A stretch of 23,662 nt of DNA, taken from the NCBI GenBank assembly GCA_900542065.1, contig UQLU01000015.1, positions 1 to 23,662 of the forward strand, read 5' to 3'. The translations under genes and the position numbers were made by a program. Source of the stretch: an uncultured Eggerthella sp. (GTDB lineage: Bacteria; Actinomycetota; Coriobacteriia; Coriobacteriales; Eggerthellaceae). Positions 14,003 through 21,537 of the stretch are shown here, piece by piece. A model generated the notes under the pieces. That model was not told where the DNA came from. It made no database searches and was given only the letters and a program-made list of their open reading frames with translations. Numbering within the stretch: the first letter of the stretch is position 1; every line of letters begins with the position of its first letter.

Positions 14003-15073
14003 ATGCGAGGAATGTCAGTAGTAGATGACGTAAAATCCCTCCATGCCGATACTTTGTCGGCCATTGCTCAGGCGTCTGATACGGAAGCGCTTGAGAAAAT
14101 TCGCGTTGAAGTTGTTGGTAAGTCAGGCTCTTTGACGGGCTATTTGCGCTCGATGGGTCAGATTGAAAAAGAGCACCGAGCCGAAGTAGGCAAGACGGTC
14201 AATGCGGCCCGCAATGAAATCGAAGCAGCACTTGATGCTAAGAAGAAGGAGCTTTCGTTTTCTGAGCTTGAAGCAAAAATGGAAGCAAGTGCTGTTGACG
14301 TAACTCTTCCTGGTCGTGTACAGCAGATGGGCACCCGTCATCTTATTAATGCGATTTCTGATGAAATTTCTGAAATCTTTTTAGGCTTGGGTTATTCAGT
14401 AGCAACTGGTCCTGAAGTAGAAACCGACTGGTATAACTTTACCGCGCTGAATGCTCCCGCAGATCATCCAAGCCGTTCCATGCAAGATACCTTCTATGTT
14501 CGCGATTTCTCTGGCGAGCATAGCCGCGTTCGTGGTGAATCAGATGTTTTGCTTCGTACTCAAACTTCAGGCGTTCAAGTTCATGCTATGGAAGACCAGG
14601 ATTTGCCGATTTATGTAATCGCTCCTGGTAAGGTATACCGTCGCGATGTGGCAGACCCTTCGCACTTGCCTCAGTTCACCCAGTGTGAAGGCCTTGCTAT
14701 TGATAAAAATATTACTTTTGGCGATTTGAAGGGCACACTTGAATACTTCTGTAAAGAAATGTTTGGCCCAGATCGCAAGACGCGTTTCCGTGCGCACTTC
14801 TTCCCCTTTACGGAGCCCTCTGCCGAGGTAGACGTTTCTTGCGGAATTTGTCACGGCGAAGGCTGTCGTATGTGTAAGGGTACTGGTTGGCTGGAAATCC
14901 TTGGTTGCGGCATGGTAGACCCTAATGTTTTGCGTATGTCAGGCATTGACCCTGAAGTATATTCAGGGTTCGCATTCGGTGTAGGTGTCGAACGTGTCGC
15001 CTGCTTAAAGTACGACGTTCCTGATTTGCGTATGTTGCTTGAAGGCGATATGCGCTTCTTGCGTCAGTTCTAA
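14003..15073 (+). CDS. pheS: Phenylalanine-tRNA ligase alpha subunit
   Basis: A 356-residue class II aminoacyl-tRNA synthetase subunit that carries the active site and charges tRNA-Phe together with PheT. The N-terminal ~90 residues are a coiled coil for tRNA contact. The catalytic part shows LRTQTSGVQVHAM, motif 2 (KVYRRDVADPSHLPQFTQCEG) split around Y and H residues, and motif 3 (GFAFGVGVERVACLKY). The cysteine group CGICHGEGCRMCKGTGW resembles a small zinc knuckle and is common in bacterial PheS. The start is either ATG 14003 (AGGTAGG five bases upstream) or ATG 14012 (AGGAAAGGA eight bases upstream); the second gives MSVVDDVKSLH and is just as likely. Transcription is governed by the T-box just upstream. 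Confidence 0.97.
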   Translation: MRGMSVVDDVKSLHADTLSAIAQASDTEALEKIRVEVVGKSGSLTGYLRSMGQIEKEHRAEVGKTVNAARNEIEAALDAKKKELSFSELEAKMEASAVDVTLPGRVQQMGTRHLINAISDEISEIFLGLGYSVATGPEVETDWYNFTALNAPADHPSRSMQDTFYVRDFSGEHSRVRGESDVLLRTQTSGVQVHAMEDQDLPIYVIAPGKVYRRDVADPSHLPQFTQCEGLAIDKNITFGDLKGTLEYFCKEMFGPDRKTRFRAHFFPFTEPSAEVDVSCGICHGEGCRMCKGTGWLEILGCGMVDPNVLRMSGIDPEVYSGFAFGVGVERVACLKYDVPDLRMLLEGDMRFLRQF

Positions 15074-15108
15074 AGCGAAGTAACTACCGAGTAATCATTA
15101 GGCAAGCG

Positions 15109-15148
15109 TCATCAAGTCAGCATGGTTTATGCAGAGCAACATTGATGA
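15109..15148 (+). other. Intercistronic stem-loop between pheS and pheT
   Basis: TCATCAA (15109-15115) and TTGATGA (15142-15148) pair, and GCAT-GGTTT-ATGC lies inside. There is no U-run, so read-through to pheT is expected. The 108-base pheS-pheT gap is larger than usual for this pair, and the hairpin may affect mRNA stability. Confidence 0.4.
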
Positions 15149-15181
15149 TGTGCTAGTCTAAAGAGTAGAAAGATAAAGGTT

Positions 15182-17653
15182 ATGAAAGTTTCTCTTAAAT
15201 GGCTTTCTGAATATGTAGAGGTACCTGCCGACTTAAAAGCGTTTTGCGATCGTTTGGATTTAACGGGTACTGGTGTAGAAGGCGTGGAACGTACGGGGGA
15301 TATGTACGACCATGTGGTTACGGGTCAGATTTTAGAAAAGCAAGCCCATCCCGATTCTGATCATATGTGGGTAACCAAGGTTGATGTTGGTGCTGCAAAT
15401 GTGGACAAAGAGGGAAACCCTGAACCTTTGCAGATTGTTTGTGGTGCTCAGAACTTTAATCAGGGAGACCACGTTGTTGTTGCAACTATTGGTGCGGTTT
15501 TACCTGGTGATTTCAAGATTAAAAAGTCCAAGCTTCGTGGCGTGGTAAGCTGCGGTATGAATTGTTCAGCTCGTGAATTGGGTATCGGATCCGATCATGA
15601 TGGCATTATGATTTTGCCCGAGGATGCTCCTATCGGTATGCCCCTTGCGGATTACCTGAAGCTTTCCGATACCGTTTTGGATCTTGAGATTACCCCTAAT
15701 CGTCCTGATTGTTTGTCTATGGTTGGCATGGCACGTGAAGTAGGTGCTATGTATGCCGTAGATGCTAAAAATCCTCTTGATGAAATGGAGGCTGCTCTTA
15801 AAGAAGGGGCAGATCTACCTTCTATTGAACAATTGGCAACGGTAACGGTAGAAGATACCGATCGCTGCCCTCGCTATACGGCGCGTGTTATCAAGAATGT
15901 AAAAGTTGGCCCAAGTCCTGACTGGTTAGCAGAGCGCGTAACAGCAGCAGGCGCTCGTTCTATTAATAATGTAGTAGATGTAACTAACTATATTCTGTTC
16001 CTGTTCGGTCAGCCTCTTCATGCCTTTGACTACGACAAATTGGCGGATGAAACAGGAAAAGCTAACGTGGTCGTTCGTGCTGCAAAAGAGGGCGAAAAGC
16101 TTCTTACTCTTGATGGCGAAGAGCGCGAATTAACTACCGATATGACGGTAATTGCAACACCAGAAAAAGCGGTTGGTCTTGCAGGTGTTATGGGTGGTTT
16201 GGATACCGAAGTAACAGATGAAACCACTACTATCTTGCTTGAAGCAGCAACTTTCGAACCAGGACGTACTTCTCGTACCTCACGTAATCTTGGTTTGATC
16301 TCCGAGTCTTCTATGCGCTATGAGCGTCGTGTAGACGATGTTGAAATCGATCGCATGTCCGCTGCGGCAGCCCAGTTGCTGGCAGAGGTTTCGGGCGGTA
16401 CGGTTGTCCCAGGTTTGATTGATGTATACAACACTAAGACCGAATCAGAGGTATTGGATTTCCGTATTTCTCGTTTCCAAGGCATGATGGGCGAAATCAT
16501 TCCGCGTGATTTCATTGTTGATATGCTGCAGCGTCTTGGATGTACGGTAAGCGAAAAGGACGAGCAAACACTCACAGTTGTTCCTCCTACGTTCCGTCCA
16601 GACCTTGAGCGCGAAATTGACTTATATGAGGAAGTTCTGCGTCTCTATGGCATGGATCGCATTCCTTCCACTTTGCCAGGTGGTCCAGGTCGTGTTGGCA
16701 TTAAAACGGAAGCTCAGCGCACCATGGATAAAATCAACAACACGTTGCGTGCGTGCGGCTTGAACGAAACCATGACCTATTCGTTTGCAGATCCCCACGA
16801 ACTCGAACAGCTTCGTATGCCAACTGAGGGCATGGGTATTCCTGTTGAGCTGCTGAACCCGCTTAATGCTGAACAATCAGTTATGCGCCAGTCCATTATT
16901 CCAGGTCTTATGCGCAGCGTTGCTTACAATCAGAGCCGAGGCGTTCATAATATTCAGCTCTATGAAACAGGTGTTGTTTTCTTTGGCGCTGAGGGAAGAA
17001 AAAGCCCCAAAGAACGCAATCGTTTGGCAGTGGTAATGGCAGGTGCCATGAGTGATCCTTCATGGAATCAGGCTTCTATTGCCTTTGACTTCTTTGATGG
17101 CAAAGGCGTTATTGAAAGCTTGATGCGTGAATTGGCTATCGCTAAACCTCGCTTTAAGGCGCTTAGTGCTGAAGAGGCTCCTCATTTGCAGCCTGGTCGT
17201 GCAGCTCAGGTGCTTGATGGTGGCACGGTGCTTGGTTGGATTGGCGAGATTCATCCGCTTGCTTGTGATGCCTATGATGTTCAGGCTCCCGTAGTGGCAT
17301 TCGAACTTGATTTGGATGCGCTTATTAAGTGTGCTCGTCCAGCTCGTGATTACGTGGATGTTCCAGTGTTCCCTGCTGTTACCATGGACGTTGCCTTTGT
17401 GGTTGATGAATCAGTAACGCACGAACAGCTTTCTCGTTGCATTTCTTCTGCAGGTGGCAAGTTGCTCGATAAGGCTCAGCTCTTTGACGTATATCGCGAT
17501 GAAGAACGTTTGGGTGTTGGCAAAAAGTCTATGGCATATGCGCTTGAATATCGCGCAGCTGATCGTACGCTTACTACTGAAGAAGTTGATAAGCAGCATG
17601 CTCGTCTTATTAAGAAGGTTTGCGGAGCAACAGGTGCTGAGGTTCGCGGCTAA
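15182..17653 (+). CDS. pheT: Phenylalanine-tRNA ligase beta subunit
   Basis: An 823-residue full-length PheT. An N-terminal helical piece (MKVSLKWLSEYVEVP) is followed by an EMAP-type OB fold for tRNA binding at about residues 40-155 (HPDSDHMWVTKVDVG, VVCGAQNF-like IVCGAQNFNQGD, SKLRGVVSCGMNCS). Next come TPNRPDCLSMVGMAREVG, the B3/B4 editing domain (about 210-390), the B5 DNA-binding-like domain (about 405-480), the catalytic-like core with YEEVLRLYGMDRIPSTLP, and a C-terminal anticodon-binding FDX-ACB domain ending TTEEVDKQHARLIKKV. The beta subunit hydrolyses Tyr mischarged on tRNA-Phe. The ATG follows GATAAAGG at a short distance. It is in one transcript with pheS and should share the T-box. 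Confidence 0.97.
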   Translation: MKVSLKWLSEYVEVPADLKAFCDRLDLTGTGVEGVERTGDMYDHVVTGQILEKQAHPDSDHMWVTKVDVGAANVDKEGNPEPLQIVCGAQNFNQGDHVVVATIGAVLPGDFKIKKSKLRGVVSCGMNCSARELGIGSDHDGIMILPEDAPIGMPLADYLKLSDTVLDLEITPNRPDCLSMVGMAREVGAMYAVDAKNPLDEMEAALKEGADLPSIEQLATVTVEDTDRCPRYTARVIKNVKVGPSPDWLAERVTAAGARSINNVVDVTNYILFLFGQPLHAFDYDKLADETGKANVVVRAAKEGEKLLTLDGEERELTTDMTVIATPEKAVGLAGVMGGLDTEVTDETTTILLEAATFEPGRTSRTSRNLGLISESSMRYERRVDDVEIDRMSAAAAQLLAEVSGGTVVPGLIDVYNTKTESEVLDFRISRFQGMMGEIIPRDFIVDMLQRLGCTVSEKDEQTLTVVPPTFRPDLEREIDLYEEVLRLYGMDRIPSTLPGGPGRVGIKTEAQRTMDKINNTLRACGLNETMTYSFADPHELEQLRMPTEGMGIPVELLNPLNAEQSVMRQSIIPGLMRSVAYNQSRGVHNIQLYETGVVFFGAEGRKSPKERNRLAVVMAGAMSDPSWNQASIAFDFFDGKGVIESLMRELAIAKPRFKALSAEEAPHLQPGRAAQVLDGGTVLGWIGEIHPLACDAYDVQAPVVAFELDLDALIKCARPARDYVDVPVFPAVTMDVAFVVDESVTHEQLSRCISSAGGKLLDKAQLFDVYRDEERLGVGKKSMAYALEYRAADRTLTTEEVDKQHARLIKKVCGATGAEVRG

Positions 17654-17698
17654 GCTGCAACACGATAACAAGCCGTGAAACGGGGTTCGTTGCTAAAG

Positions 17699-17770
17699 CT
17701 TGTTTAGCTGTTTTCGCTAGAACGTTCGTTGTATATCTGCTGATATTTGCCAGAACAGCTCGTTTAGTTG
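17699..17770 (+). repeat. Degenerate direct repeats downstream of pheT
   Basis: CTTGTTTAGCTG (17699-17710) recurs as CTCGTTTAGTTG (17759-17770), and TTTTCGCTAGAAC (17711-17723) as ATTTGCCAGAAC (17745-17756). They fill the space between the pheT stop and its terminator and code for nothing evident. Confidence 0.45.
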
Positions 17771-17788
17771 TCGATTTGTTTACTTTGG

Positions 17789-17820
17789 AGGTACCGATCT
17801 GAAAAGGTCGGTACCTTTCT
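17789..17820 (+). terminator. Intrinsic terminator of pheST
   Basis: AGGTACCGA (17789-17797) pairs exactly with TCGGTACCT (17808-17816), followed by TTCTGTT. The loop is TCTGAAAAGG. The trailing T-run is short but the stem is strong and the position, after pheT and before the next gene's leader, is right. Confidence 0.75.
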
Positions 17821-17897
17821 GTTATAAGTAGTAATCACCGACTCAAGTAAGGTTATTTTTTTCATTCTTTTGTAGTGCTTTTGAGGTTTGATAAGGT

Positions 17898-18416
17898 TTG
17901 ATTAAAAAAGCAAAAGATAAAAAACAGCGCAAACAACGCATATCAGCGGATGGGACTCCTTATACCATCTGGCAAGTGCGAACTCATTGGCTTTGTGTAG
18001 CTCTAATTGTGTGGGCAGTGATTGAGTTATCTGCAGGTATTGGTTTGCTGAGTCTTTCGTTTTTGAACATCTTTCATTTGCAAGAATTTGTTCCTGCTCT
18101 CAGTGTGGGTCCTTATACGATTGCAAATGGTGCGGTTAATCTGATTGTTGCAATTCTTGGTTTGTGGGGTGCGTACAATCCAAAGCGAATAACAGTTTTC
18201 TTTTGGCTGGTTGTTTTAGATGCTCTGTTGAGTTCTTGGTCAACGGCGAGTGCGGTTTCTCAAGGCCAAATTGATCCCGCAACAACGCTTTCTCTTGTCA
18301 TAGTCCTTGCGTTTGCTGCTTGCGCCTGGAATGTTCGAGGTCAGACGGGGTATTTTGATAACCACCCTCATCCTGAAGACGAAGAGGAAGCTTCACTATC
18401 AAAAAACGAAGCATAG
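17898..18416 (+). CDS. Small integral membrane protein of unknown function (four predicted helices)
   Basis: A 172-residue protein I do not recognise. The first ~27 residues are strongly basic (MIKKAKDKKQRKQRIS), which would keep the N-terminus in the cytoplasm. Four hydrophobic segments follow, at about 29-52, 70-93, 98-118 and 123-145. The polar tail contains HPHPEDEEEAS. The pattern suggests a four-helix bundle, but I see no catalytic motif. The start appears to be TTG at 17898. An AAGG lies right beside it and a GAGG about 11 bases upstream, so initiation is weakly supported. A perfect alternative start is not evident. It follows the pheT terminator, so it probably has its own promoter, which I could not place. 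Confidence 0.7.
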   Translation: MIKKAKDKKQRKQRISADGTPYTIWQVRTHWLCVALIVWAVIELSAGIGLLSLSFLNIFHLQEFVPALSVGPYTIANGAVNLIVAILGLWGAYNPKRITVFFWLVVLDALLSSWSTASAVSQGQIDPATTLSLVIVLAFAACAWNVRGQTGYFDNHPHPEDEEEASLSKNEA

Positions 18417-18516
18417 AAAATATCAAACCACCTTCTTTAAACGCCGATCTTGCATAAAACAATGTTTGGTTACACGCTACAATATCTATTTAAGCGACTA
18501 ACAAGGAGGAAATCAT

Positions 18517-18894
18517 ATGGCCCTCGCAGATATTCTTGGTATTGAAATTGTCGAATCTAGTCCAGATAAATATGTTACCCGCATGTTGGTAACGGAAGAC
18601 ATGCTTCAACCTCATGGCGTTTTACATGGTGGTATTAGTGCTGCCCTGGCAGAAAATGCGGCAAGCGAATGCTGCACTGAACATTACGAGGACGATAAAT
18701 TCTTCTTTCTTGGAGTTGAGGTAAGCAGCACCCATCTTCTTCCCGTAAAAGCAGGCGATACGGTAGAGACGGTTGCAACTCCTATTCGTGCGGGCGGACG
18801 TATTTCTCAGTGGAAAGTAGAGCAGTATCGCATGTCCGATGGTGAATTGTTCAATGTTTCTCAAATGACTATGTACGGAAAGAAGAAGCACTAA
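18517..18894 (+). CDS. Hotdog-fold thioesterase (PaaI/YdiI/MenI type)
   Basis: A 125-residue single hotdog domain of normal length for this family. The helix motif QPHGVLHGGISAALAENAAS carries the HGG and the glutamate (in LAE) that acts in catalysis in YdiI-type acyl-CoA thioesterases. The end SDGELFNVSQMTMYG matches the last strands. Related enzymes hydrolyse DHNA-CoA (menaquinone synthesis), phenylacetyl-CoA derivatives or other acyl-CoAs; neighbours do not tell which. The ribosome-binding site AAGGAGG lies six bases before the ATG and is the strongest in the region. TACAAT at 18478-18483 could be its -10, but no good -35 accompanies it. Confidence 0.9.
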   Translation: MALADILGIEIVESSPDKYVTRMLVTEDMLQPHGVLHGGISAALAENAASECCTEHYEDDKFFFLGVEVSSTHLLPVKAGDTVETVATPIRAGGRISQWKVEQYRMSDGELFNVSQMTMYGKKKH

Positions 18895-19000
18895 AAGGCT
18901 AAGTTTTGTTATTGGTGGCTTAGAGGGTGATATTTGATTGATACCCGACCCGCCAGTCCTTAAAGTGATATCTTTCTTCGATTTTTGGTTCGTATATTCC

Positions 19001-19032
19001 AAAAGGCGCATTCCGTGAATGTGCCTTTTTAT
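19001..19032 (+). terminator. Intrinsic terminator after the thioesterase gene
   Basis: AAAAGGCGCATTC (19001-19013) pairs with GAATGTGCCTTTT (19017-19029), with one G-U pair and a 3-base loop, followed by T-rich sequence. The A-run on the left could also serve minus-strand transcripts. It is about 105 bases past the thioesterase stop; the stretch between holds nothing I recognise. Confidence 0.8.
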
Positions 19033-19129
19033 TTGCTTTTTCTTTATTATCAATTCACTTTAGGTAATTCATATTGTTTTAGCTATGTATACCAACAAAA
19101 ACATCAATCGGTCTTACCTGTTAGTTAGT

Positions 19130-19168
19130 GAACGCGTTCTTGACGCTTATTTATCTGATTTTTATTAT
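19130..19168 (+). promoter_or_regulatory. Strong sigma-70-like promoter with adjacent palindrome, upstream of permease 1
   Basis: TTGACG (19140-19145) and TATTAT (19163-19168) are separated by exactly 17 bases and each matches its consensus at five of six positions. Directly before the -35 is the 10-bp palindrome GAACGCGTTC (19130-19139), which also occurs upstream of the second permease gene. The expected start site is near 19175, only a few bases before the long hairpin described next. Confidence 0.75.
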
Positions 19169-19178
19169 TTTAGGAGGG

Positions 19179-19228
19179 GAATTCGACCTAGAAGGCCATA
19201 GGCCTTCTTTTTCGTATAGGTTGAATTC
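19179..19228 (+). terminator. Promoter-proximal terminator/attenuator with nested 50-base hairpin
   Basis: AGAAGGCC-ATA-GGCCTTCT (19190-19208) is followed by TTTTTC, a compact intrinsic terminator. It is enclosed by an outer stem, GAATTCGACCTA (19179-19190) with TAGGTTGAATTC (19217-19228), having one G-U pair. It starts within about five bases of the predicted transcription start. Most transcripts may therefore stop after roughly 40 bases unless termination is relieved. Confidence 0.75.
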
Positions 19229-19242
19229 AGGAGAGGCTTTTT

Positions 19243-19272
19243 GTGCGAAAGAATTTTGATCACACGCTTTAG
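19243..19272 (+). CDS. Possible nine-codon leader ORF before permease 1
   Basis: AGGAGAGG (19229-19236) is spaced six bases from GTG at 19243, which opens a short frame reading MRKNFDHTL and stopping at TAG 19270-19272. It lies after the attenuator and its 3' end overlaps the first of three leader hairpins, a layout seen with regulatory leader peptides. There is no run of one amino acid to suggest which tRNA or signal would be read. It could equally be chance. Confidence 0.3.
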   Translation: MRKNFDHTL

Positions 19273-19353
19273 CTTAAAGCAGAAAGCGCGAATTGCTGAT
19301 TGCATAAAGCTTAAGCTGAGGTTTATGCAGGGAGCATAAAGCTAAGATGCTCC
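19265..19353 (+). promoter_or_regulatory. Structured 5' leader with three hairpins before permease 1
   Basis: Hairpin 1: CGCTTT/AAAGCG (19265-19270 with 19283-19288). Hairpin 2: TGCATAAA/TTTATGCA (19301-19308 with 19322-19329). Hairpin 3: GGAGCAT/ATGCTCC (19331-19337 with 19347-19353). All stems are exact. Hairpins 2 and 3 share the direct repeat GCATAAAGCT. None has a U-run, so they are not terminators. I do not recognise a known riboswitch class. Confidence 0.55.
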
Positions 19354-19407
19354 AGGCTAAATTCTTTTACAGAAAAAGGGAATGGATTTTGGATAGGAGG
19401 GATGTGC

Positions 19408-20694
19408 ATGCCAGAATTTACTACTCCGCAGATCATTTCCATTGTGATCTTTATCGTAGTGTTCGCATTCATTATCTCGGAGAAGATCCATCGTACTACT
19501 GCCGCGCTTGCGGGTGCCGTTGTGCTTATTCTGACGGGTATTGTTACCTTTGACGTTGGTATGGAGCACATCGACTTCGGCACACTCGGTGTTTTGGTCG
19601 GTATGATGATCTTTGTTGCGGTGGTTAAACAGTCGGGTATCTTCGAATACATCGCCATTAAAACCGCGAAAGCAGCAAAGGGTAATCCATGGATCATCAT
19701 GGTGTTGTTCTGCTTCATTACGGCAATTCTTTCAGCATTCTTGGATAATGTAACCACGGTTTTGCTGGTAGGTCCTGTTACCTTTACAGTTTGCAAGATG
19801 TTGAAGATGAGCCCGGTGCCTTACTTCATCGTTGAGATCATGGCATCCAACATTGGCGGTACGCTTACTTTGATTGGCGACCCACCAAACATCATGATTG
19901 GTATGCAGGCTGGTCTTTCCATGCTCGACTTCATCGTTTATAACGGTCCTGCTATCTTCTTCATCATGATTGCAGCTATCGGCATGTTCTACGTTCTTTA
20001 TGGCAGGAACATGTCAGCTACTTCCGAAGAAATGGAATCAGTCATGCACTTGCATGCTCATGAGGCTATTACCAACAAGCGCCTCTTCCATCAGAGTGTT
20101 GCAATGACGGTTATCGTAGCTCTGGCATTTGTTTTCCATAGCGTTATTGGTGTTGAACCTAGCGTTGTAGCTCTGACGGCAGCAGCAGTTATGCTTATTA
20201 TCAGCGCTGCAGAAATCGAAAAGGTATTGCTGGATGTTGAATGGGCAACCATCGGCTTCTTCGCAGGTTTGTTCATCGTTGTTGGTGGCTTGGTAGAGAC
20301 GGGCGTTATCGATATGCTTGCTAATGGCCTGATTGATGTTACCGGCGGCGATGTAATGATTACCATTATTGTTCTGGTTTGGGCATCGGCAATCATTTCT
20401 TCCTTCTTGGACAACATTCCTATGGTTGCAACGCTCATTCCTATCATTATAGCAATCGGCAATACCGGTGTTGATGTTATGCCTTATTGGTGGGCAATTT
20501 CACTTGGTGCCTGCATTGGTGGTATTGGTACTCTTATTGGTGCTTCGGCAAACGTTGTTCTTTCTGGTATGTCGAAGACCTATGGTTACCCAATTACCTT
20601 TATGGAGTACACCAAGGTTGCATTCCCAATGATGCTCGTTTTCACGGCAATCAGCTGTGTATACTTGGTACTTCGTTTCTGCGTATTCGTGTAA
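19408..20694 (+). CDS. ArsB/NhaD-type ion permease (paralogue 1)
   Basis: A 428-residue inner-membrane transporter with about eleven hydrophobic helices, from the superfamily that includes ArsB, NhaD, CitM and the P protein. The two re-entrant repeat motifs are SAFLDNVTTVLLVGPV and SSFLDNIPMVATLIPI, the paired sites expected of this fold. GDPPNIMIG and GTLIGASANVV are further signatures. Likely ions are Na+/H+, arsenite or a dicarboxylate; the sequence does not decide. I start at ATG 19408, seven bases after AGGAGG, and not at ATG 19402, which is too close; the paralogue aligns from the same point. It has its own promoter and structured leader, and ends before a strong terminator at 20766. 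Confidence 0.9.
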   Translation: MPEFTTPQIISIVIFIVVFAFIISEKIHRTTAALAGAVVLILTGIVTFDVGMEHIDFGTLGVLVGMMIFVAVVKQSGIFEYIAIKTAKAAKGNPWIIMVLFCFITAILSAFLDNVTTVLLVGPVTFTVCKMLKMSPVPYFIVEIMASNIGGTLTLIGDPPNIMIGMQAGLSMLDFIVYNGPAIFFIMIAAIGMFYVLYGRNMSATSEEMESVMHLHAHEAITNKRLFHQSVAMTVIVALAFVFHSVIGVEPSVVALTAAAVMLIISAAEIEKVLLDVEWATIGFFAGLFIVVGGLVETGVIDMLANGLIDVTGGDVMITIIVLVWASAIISSFLDNIPMVATLIPIIIAIGNTGVDVMPYWWAISLGACIGGIGTLIGASANVVLSGMSKTYGYPITFMEYTKVAFPMMLVFTAISCVYLVLRFCVFV

Positions 20695-20765
20695 GCGTCT
20701 AGAAGGGCTAATAGCTAAAAGACCCGCTTAGACGAAGCAATTAAGCGAAGAAAAGCTACCAATAC

Positions 20766-20803
20766 TAAGCTCCCGCTTCCTAATGAGGCGGGAGCTTATT
20801 TAT
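20766..20803 (+). terminator. Intrinsic terminator of permease 1
   Basis: TAAGCTCCCGC (20766-20776) pairs exactly with GCGGGAGCTTA (20788-20798), followed by TTTATT. It lies 72 bases past the stop codon. The CTCCCGC/GCGGGAG core also occurs in the terminator at 21441. Confidence 0.88.
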
Positions 20804-20859
20804 TGTCTGAAACCGCTTGGCGGCTTCTTTGCTATTGATGTGACTTTTCGCATTTCTAT

Positions 20860-20887
20860 TTGTCTTGGAGTATTGAGCCGCTACACT
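20860..20887 (+). promoter_or_regulatory. Possible promoter of the FKBP gene
   Basis: TTGTCT (20860-20865) and TACACT (20882-20887) are 16 bases apart, each with four of six consensus matches. The gene starts 34 bases downstream. It lies after the permease terminator, so a promoter is needed here, but other choices are possible. Confidence 0.4.
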
Positions 20888-20920
20888 ATCCAGTACTGTT
20901 TATTTTTGGAAAGGAACAAG

Positions 20921-21349
20921 ATGAGCAACGAAGGTAAGCGTGTACGCGCTCATTATGTCGGTACCTTTGATGATGGAACCGTATTTGATTCATCGGTAGA
21001 ACGTGGCGAGCCCTTGGAATTTGTTTGCATGGCTGGTCAGATGATTCCAGGCTTTGACAAAGCGGTAAACGAAATGGAAGTAGGGGAAACCAAAAAGGTT
21101 CACTTGCCTGCAGCTGAGGCTTATGGCGAGCCTAATCCAGAACTCGTACAGACTATTCCTACTTCAAACGTCCCTGGTGCAGAAGAACTTCCAGTGGGTC
21201 AGACGGTTTATCTGCAGGGACCAGGAGGACAGCCTTTGCCTGCAAAGGTAGTAGAGGTTACTAAAGAACACGTGACGTTTGACCTTAACCATGAAATGGC
21301 TGGCAAAGATCTTAACTTTGAGATTACTCTGGTAGAGATTGTTGACTAA
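20921..21349 (+). CDS. FKBP-type peptidyl-prolyl isomerase, SlyD-like
   Basis: A 142-residue cytosolic prolyl isomerase. The FKBP half (VRAHYVGTFDDGTVFDSS, PLEFVCMAGQMIPGFDKAV, AAEAYGEP) is split by an insert-in-flap domain at about 69-125 (VQTIPTSNVPGAEELPVG to KVVEVTKEHVTFDLNHEMAG), and returns with KDLNFEITLVEIVD. This layout is that of SlyD, which acts as isomerase and chaperone. The metal-binding His/Cys-rich tail of E. coli SlyD is absent. I chose ATG 20921, 7-8 bases after GGAAAGGA; an in-frame ATG 46 codons earlier falls inside the preceding terminator. It sits between the two permease paralogues and converges with the second. Confidence 0.92.
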   Translation: MSNEGKRVRAHYVGTFDDGTVFDSSVERGEPLEFVCMAGQMIPGFDKAVNEMEVGETKKVHLPAAEAYGEPNPELVQTIPTSNVPGAEELPVGQTVYLQGPGGQPLPAKVVEVTKEHVTFDLNHEMAGKDLNFEITLVEIVD

Positions 21350-21440
21350 GCAGTTTGTGTTCTCGGCATTTTGTACAAAATAGGGTGCTACCTGCAGTAA
21401 CACCTTAAAACAGACATAATTTTGTCCTATATGCCTATAA

Positions 21441-21480
21441 AAAACTCCCGCCTCACTTAAGTGGGGCGGGAGTTTTATTT
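21441..21480. terminator. Bidirectional terminator between FKBP and permease 2
   Basis: AAAACTCCCGCCTCAC (21441-21456) pairs with GTGGGGCGGGAGTTTT (21461-21476) around a TTAA loop, with one G-U pair. An A-run on the left and a T-run on the right suit termination from both sides, as needed for converging genes. Confidence 0.92.
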
Positions 21481-21537
21481 TGGAATCGCTATACAAGCAA
21501 GAGCCGTATTCGTACACCTGTCTTAGTGCGTACCTAG

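Noticed and set aside
14844..14886. DnaJ-like zinc motif inside pheS
   Set aside because: The CxxCxGxGCxxCKG group is a usual feature of many bacterial PheS proteins and not a fusion.
18622..19053. 143-codon minus-strand open frame
   Set aside because: Overlaps the thioesterase gene and its terminator, with no ribosome-binding site or recognisable domain.
19323..19796. 157-codon minus-strand open frame across the start of permease 1
   Set aside because: Antisense shadow rich in Thr/Ile/Pro; a matching shadow appears opposite the second permease, as expected from the paralogous coding strands.
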